Assembly: GCA_023487325.1 (NCBI GenBank)
Contig: JAMDBS010000183.1
Coordinates: 1-9,349 of the forward strand
DNA length: 9,349 nucleotides
Origin: Patescibacteria group bacterium
Lineage (GTDB): Bacteria; Patescibacteria; UBA1384; JAMDBS01
Reading direction: 5' to 3'
Shown here: in pieces, positions 6,208 through 9,349 of the stretch
How the letters are laid out: every line of letters begins with the position of its first letter
Position numbering within the stretch: position 1 is the stretch's first letter
Position numbers and translations under genes: made by a program
The notes under the pieces: generated by a model
What the model was told of the DNA's origin: nothing
Seen by the model: only the letters and a program-made list of their open reading frames with translations
Database searches by the model: none

Positions 6208-7323
6208 ATGTCTCTTGAGCGTTTTCGCAAACATGTTGCCCGACCGGATTATTTCTTGATCATGCTGGTTTTTATTCTGGCAGTTTTTGGTTTGGTGATG
6301 ATTTATTCTTCCTCGGTGGTCAGCTCTTACGAAATTTTTGGCTACAACTCATATTATCTAAATAAACAAGCAATTTCTTTAGTAATTGGGGTGGTTGTCT
6401 GGTTTATTTTTGCCAAGATTGATTATCGTTTTTGGCAGAAATATGCTTTGTGGATGTTGGTTGCTACTTTGATACTTTTGATCTTGGTATTTGTGCCGGG
6501 GATCGGCAAGGAAATCGGCGGCGCGCACCGCTGGATTGATATCGGGCCATTGTTTTTTCAGCCTTCAGAAATTGCTAAATTAACTTTGATTATCTATTTG
6601 GCTGCTTGGCTTTCTAAAAAAGGCGAAGGAGTGAAGGATTTGAAAAAAGGCTTTTTGCCTTTTGTGATTATACTGGCCATAATTGCTTTTTTAATCATTA
6701 AAGAACCGGATATGGGCACCTTGTCAGTAATTGCCGGTATTGCCACTATCATCTTTTTTGCTGCTGGCGCATCTTGGCAACATTTAACTTTGGGGTTAGC
6801 TTCGATTATTGGATTTTTCGTCATCTTAATTAAAAGCGCGCCATATCGCATGCAGAGGTTTTTGACTTTTTTAAACCCTGAAAAAGAAGCCTTGGGTGCC
6901 GGGTATCATATCAATCAAGCCCTATTGGCTATTGGTACAGGCGGTTTGTTTGGCTTAGGCTTTGGTCAGTCAAAACAAAAATATTTATATTTACCTCAGG
7001 CGCACAGCGACTCAATCTTTGCCATTATTATGGAAGAATTGGGCTTTCTGCGCGCCAGCTTGGTGATTATCGCATTTATTCTTATCGCCTGGCGCGGCTT
7101 TAAAATTGCTAAAAATGCGCCCGATGCATTTTCCAGGCTTATGGCGGTTGGCATTACTTCTTGGATTGTGATCCAGGCCTTTATCAATATTGCGGCCATG
7201 ACCGGCATTATGCCTTTAACTGGAGTGCCTTTGCCATTTATCAGCTATGGCGGTTCATCTTTGGTAATTTTATTGGCCGCAGTGGGAATTTTGACAAATA
7301 TTTCCAAACAGGCAAACAAATAA
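6208..7323 (+). CDS. ftsW: SEDS-family peptidoglycan glycosyltransferase FtsW
   Basis: This 371-residue polytopic membrane protein has 8-10 hydrophobic segments and belongs to the SEDS family, which polymerises lipid II into glycan strands together with a class B PBP. Visible family motifs are FGLVMIYSSS in the first membrane helix, GAHRWIDIGPLFFQPSEIAKL, KEPDMGTL, GYHINQALLAIGTGGLFG, LPQAHSDSIFAIIMEELG with the candidate catalytic Asp268, and PLTGVPLPFISYGGSSL near the C-terminus. Length is normal. FtsW and RodA are close relatives. The location between murD and murG, with a class B PBP in the same cluster, supports FtsW. The start at 6208 is set by the first membrane helix beginning about 15 residues later. 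Its SD is weak and distant and lies inside the upstream repeat. Confidence 0.94.
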   Translation: MSLERFRKHVARPDYFLIMLVFILAVFGLVMIYSSSVVSSYEIFGYNSYYLNKQAISLVIGVVVWFIFAKIDYRFWQKYALWMLVATLILLILVFVPGIGKEIGGAHRWIDIGPLFFQPSEIAKLTLIIYLAAWLSKKGEGVKDLKKGFLPFVIILAIIAFLIIKEPDMGTLSVIAGIATIIFFAAGASWQHLTLGLASIIGFFVILIKSAPYRMQRFLTFLNPEKEALGAGYHINQALLAIGTGGLFGLGFGQSKQKYLYLPQAHSDSIFAIIMEELGFLRASLVIIAFILIAWRGFKIAKNAPDAFSRLMAVGITSWIVIQAFINIAAMTGIMPLTGVPLPFISYGGSSLVILLAAVGILTNISKQANK

Positions 7324-7474
7324 GTATCAAGTATTAAGTATTAAGTATCACGTATAAAGTATAATATTTATGAATAAGAAAACCATAATACATAATACAA
7401 AATACCCGCCCGCAACGCCTTCGCGTAGCGATGGCGGGCTGGCAACTAAAAACTCAAAACTGGATAATATCACT
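7324..7474. repeat. Composite repeats in the ftsW-murG spacer
   Basis: The stretch holds GTATTAA/GTATCA tandem units (7324-7365), CATAATACAAAATAC units (about 7389-7404), and a GC palindrome with arms CCCGCC (7405-7410) and GGCGGG (7433-7438). ACTAAAAACTCAAAAC (7445-7460) follows. An ATG at 7370 is open into murG, but its 35 extra residues come entirely from these repeats and match nothing known in MurG. Confidence 0.6.
7463..7468 (+). promoter_or_regulatory. -10-like site directly upstream of the probable murG start
   Basis: GATAAT (5 of 6 to consensus) ends 6 nt before the ATG at 7475, the same spacing as the TATAAT of murD. No SD is present. A perfect TATAAT also lies at 7360-7365, 4 nt before the alternative ATG at 7370. 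Both could be chance matches in AT-rich DNA. Confidence 0.3.
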
Positions 7475-8548
7475 ATGCCCTATACTCTAAGCTCTAAGCG
7501 CATACTAGTAACTGGTGGTGGGACGGGTGGGCATGTGATGCCGCTGGAGGCAGTGGTTGAGGGGCTGAAAGAACGCAAGGCCGAGATTCTATATGTGGGG
7601 TCAGGTTTGGCAATGGAAAGAGCTATGGCTCAGAGGCAAGGGATTGCTTATGGCTCGGTATCAAGCGGCAAATATCGCCGCTATTTTTCTTGGCAAAATT
7701 TGATTGACCCATTTAAAATTTTAATTGGTTTTTTTCAATCCCTGGGAATAATCTTATCATTTAAACCAAATATAATTTTTGCCAAAGGCGGCTACGTAAC
7801 ATTTCCGGTTGTTTTGGCTGGCTGGCTTTTAGGCAAACCTATCATCGTTCACGAATCAGATGTAATTATAGGTTCAGCCAATCGTTGGGAGGCAAAATTG
7901 GCTAAGAAAATTTGCGTCGGTTTCCCGGCAGAGAATTATCCTGATCTGCCGCTTGATAAAATTGTCTTTACCGGCAACCCCGTCCGTAAACAATTTAACA
8001 ATATAACAATAAAACAATATAACAATAAATCTGACTTGCCCATTATTCTAATTACCGGCGGAAGCCAGGGGGCAAGATTTATTAATCAAATAATTGCTTC
8101 AATGTTGGCTGAATTAACCAAAAAATACCATATAATTCATTTAGCGGGAAAAAATGACTATGAATGGCTAAGAAAAAATAATTGGCCAAATTATGAGCTA
8201 TATGAGTTTAGCGACAAAATGCCGGAAATGATGAAAAAGGCTGATTTGGTTATCAGCCGCGCTGGCGCCAATACTATCTCTGAACTGGCATTTTTGAAAA
8301 AGCCGGCCATAATTATTCCTTTGCCTTCAGCGGCCAACAATCACCAAGAAGCCAATGCAAAAATCTTGGAAAAGGCCAATGCTGCGGTAGTTTTACGCGA
8401 GCCCGCCTTGACAGAAGAGAGTTTATTGGATATTATCAATCTAATTTTGGCTGATAAAAAAATGATGCAGGAACTGTCTGCTCAAATCGGCAAATTTGCT
8501 CAGCCAGATGCAGCCAAAGAGATTGCACGATTAATACTTTCTAAATAG
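7475..8548 (+). CDS. murG: UDP-GlcNAc:lipid I N-acetylglucosaminyltransferase (MurG)
   Basis: MurG is the peripheral membrane GT-B enzyme that adds GlcNAc to lipid I, giving lipid II. Motifs, numbered from this start, are GGGTGGH (14-20), [58 protein letters not shown] and [12 protein letters not shown] with Glu270 as candidate UDP-GlcNAc ligand. [16 protein letters not shown] follows. The start at 7475 gives 357 residues and places GGGTGGH where it lies in E. coli MurG (about residue 14). An upstream in-frame ATG at 7370 would add 35 residues encoded by repeats and give 392. The linker between the two GT-B domains ([11 protein letters not shown], about 173-183) is encoded by ACAATAT-type tandem repeats at 7991-8030. 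murC, which often follows murG, does not follow here. Confidence 0.92.
   Translation: MPYTLSSKRILVTGGGTGGHVMPLEAVVEGLKERKAEILYVGSGLAMERAMAQRQGIAYGSVSSGKYRRYFSWQNLIDPFKILIGFFQSLGIILSFKPNIIFAKGGYVTFPVVLAGWLLGKPIIVHESDVIIGSANRWEAKLAKKICVGFPAENYPDLPLDKIVFTGNPVRKQFNNITIKQYNNKSDLPIILITGGSQGARFINQIIASMLAELTKKYHIIHLAGKNDYEWLRKNNWPNYELYEFSDKMPEMMKKADLVISRAGANTISELAFLKKPAIIIPLPSAANNHQEANAKILEKANAAVVLREPALTEESLLDIINLILADKKMMQELSAQIGKFAQPDAAKEIARLILSK
7991..8030 (+). repeat. ACAATATA tandem repeat in the murG interdomain linker
   Basis: Near-copies of AACAATATAACAATAAA run in frame between [10 protein letters not shown] and the [11 protein letters not shown] strand. Other MurG proteins have a variable linker here, so the repeat is likely tolerated. 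Confidence 0.5.
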
Positions 8549-8574
8549 CACATTGAAAAGTAGGTGAGAAAAGA

Positions 8575-8688
8575 ATGAGAGCTTTGTTGTGTGAAACTTT
8601 GGCTTTGATTGCAATTATAGTTTCAAGCCCACTTATGCTGTTTGATTATCTAGTTTCATTAAAAGGAGGCGAAAACAATGCGGTTTAA
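8575..8688 (+). CDS. Small hypothetical membrane peptide, 37 aa
   Basis: I do not recognise this gene. It encodes 37 residues with one hydrophobic segment at about 8-28 (TLALIAIIVSSPLMLFDYLV). A good SD, AGGTGAG at 8562-8568, lies 6 nt before the ATG. The 3' end carries the SD of the next gene, and the two reading frames overlap by 11 nt (8678-8688), which suggests translational coupling. It starts 26 nt after the murG stop codon. It might be only a leader frame whose translation opens the next start site. No homology can be claimed. Confidence 0.45.
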   Translation: MRALLCETLALIAIIVSSPLMLFDYLVSLKGGENNAV

Positions 8689-8929
8689 TCGCGATGCTAT
8701 GAGAAAAACAACAGGCAAGATTTCAGAGCTTGTCTTGTTGGTTTTACTAGCCACTATGATTGCATGTGTGGTTTATATCCCATGCTGCATGTGGTTGGCT
8801 TACAGTCTTTGTGACGACAATCTGTTGCACCAAGCATTTCCATCAATGGCTATCTGGGCGTCAACCAGCGTCTTGTATCTGGTACTGTGTCGATTACGGC
8901 GTTATTTTTGCAAAGCACGTAGTAATTAA
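8678..8929 (+). CDS. Small hypothetical membrane protein, 83 aa
   Basis: I do not recognise this family. The protein has a basic N-terminus (MRFNRDAMRKTTGK), a long hydrophobic stretch at about 16-44 containing a Cys pair, a short loop (CDDNLLHQAF), a second hydrophobic segment at about 56-71 and a basic tail (RLRRYFCKARSN). Two membrane helices with both ends cytoplasmic are likely. The start is set by a strong SD, AAGGAGG at 8663-8669, 8 nt upstream, which is better than any SD in the dcw genes. It overlaps the end of the 37-aa frame. A frame at 8760-8963 overlaps it but has no SD. Confidence 0.6.
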   Translation: MRFNRDAMRKTTGKISELVLLVLLATMIACVVYIPCCMWLAYSLCDDNLLHQAFPSMAIWASTSVLYLVLCRLRRYFCKARSN

Positions 8930-8950
8930 TTTTGGAAAAGAGGTGCGAAA

Positions 8951-9301
8951 ATGGCTGATTTAAAAGAGAGGGATAACTCGGTGCTAGTAATTAATGCGTT
9001 TTGCCCTGTTTGTGGCAATGCGCCAAAGATCGATCCCTCGGAACTAATTTCCAATAATTCTATTATCTTTGTGCATCTTTTACCAGATCCAAAAGAAGAA
9101 CATTTTATGATTGCAGATGTGCCATTAGGAGGTAGCGTGACCATACTTGCAGTTTGCAAAATTCCAACTTGCAGCTGCGGTTCATTGTTGACTGTTACGG
9201 TGAAGACAGTTTCTCCTTTGGAAGCACCACATGAGGGATTAAGATTGGAGATATTCCAAAATCTGATGGCTATGAAATATGCAAAAGAAAACAAGTTATA
9301 A
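8951..9301 (+). CDS. Hypothetical protein, 116 aa, with CxxC and CxC cysteine motifs (possible metal-binding)
   Basis: I do not recognise this gene. The 116 residues are soluble in character. CPVCG at 18-22 and C69, C74, C76 in VCKIPTCSCG could form a zinc-ribbon-like site, which is an inference from spacing alone. Between them are a loop and strand-like segments (IIFVHLLPDPKEEHFMIADV), and a helical C-terminus (LRLEIFQNLMAMKYAKENK) follows. The SD GAGGTG at 8940-8945 is 5 nt before the ATG. It follows the 83-aa membrane protein by 21 nt, so the two are probably co-transcribed. A longer open frame on the opposite strand (8926-9327) has no SD and no recognisable features, and is taken as a shadow. 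Confidence 0.6.
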   Translation: MADLKERDNSVLVINAFCPVCGNAPKIDPSELISNNSIIFVHLLPDPKEEHFMIADVPLGGSVTILAVCKIPTCSCGSLLTVTVKTVSPLEAPHEGLRLEIFQNLMAMKYAKENKL

Positions 9302-9349
9302 ACGCATATTATGCTTCCACAAGACATTATTTTTGCAAATGAAATTTGA

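Noticed and set aside
8760..8963. Second + strand open frame overlapping the 83-residue membrane protein
   Set aside because: It lacks an SD and runs through both the 83-residue gene and the start of the next gene in another frame. The competing frame starting at 8678 has a strong SD.
8926..9327. Open frame of 133 codons on the - strand
   Set aside because: It overlaps the + strand 116-residue gene, which has a well-placed SD and clustered Cys motifs. The - frame has no SD and no recognisable motif.
9311..9349. Twelve-codon frame (MLPQDIIFANEI) ending exactly at the window edge
   Set aside because: It is too short, has no SD, and resembles nothing I know. The coincidence with the window end is not evidence.

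Overview
The window is an AT-rich bacterial segment holding the middle of a division and cell wall (dcw) cluster, all on the + strand. In order it carries the 3' end of a short FtsL/DivIC-like coiled-coil gene, ftsI (class B penicillin-binding protein), murF, mraY, murD, ftsW and murG, then three small genes of unknown function. The organism is inferred to be a Candidate Phyla Radiation (Patescibacteria) bacterium, probably of a Parcubacteria-like lineage. The reasons are a MurF without the usual N-terminal UDP-binding domain, short interspersed repeats between and inside genes, in-frame AT-rich and GC-palindrome insertions in murD, and poor Shine-Dalgarno (SD) sites. TGA ends murD exactly where the family ends, so this is not a UGA-recoding lineage. 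No finer taxonomic placement can be made from the sequence.

Layout: 1-149 partial coiled-coil gene; 173-1903 ftsI; 1904-2242 a gene-free stretch made of two adjacent inverted-repeat elements, each about 145 bp, at the place where murE often lies; 2243-3328 murF; 3329-3416 a palindromic repeat; 3417-4460 mraY; 4461-4548 a small hairpin, AT-rich tandem repeats, a possible weak terminator and a strong extended -10; 4549-6117 murD with three repeat-derived insertions; 6118-6207 a second copy of the palindromic repeat; 6208-7323 ftsW; 7324-7474 composite repeats; 7475-8548 murG; 8575-9301 three closely packed small genes with good SD sites; 9302-9349 nothing convincing.

The recognised genes form one pathway. 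MurD and MurF build the UDP-MurNAc-peptide in the cytoplasm. MraY and MurG turn it into lipid I and then lipid II on the inner face of the membrane. FtsW polymerises lipid II and FtsI cross-links the strands at the septum, with the FtsL-like protein as a likely divisome scaffold. murE and murC are not in the window.

The most notable signals are: (a) the same GC palindrome inserted twice in murD and read in two different frames; (b) -10-like hexamers 4-6 nt upstream of several start codons that lack an SD, suggesting leaderless transcripts; (c) an internally shortened MurF; (d) a pair of related palindromic repeats directly upstream of mraY and ftsW; (e) a downstream set of small genes with strong SD sites that contrasts with the dcw genes. 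I see no clear new defence or mobile system.
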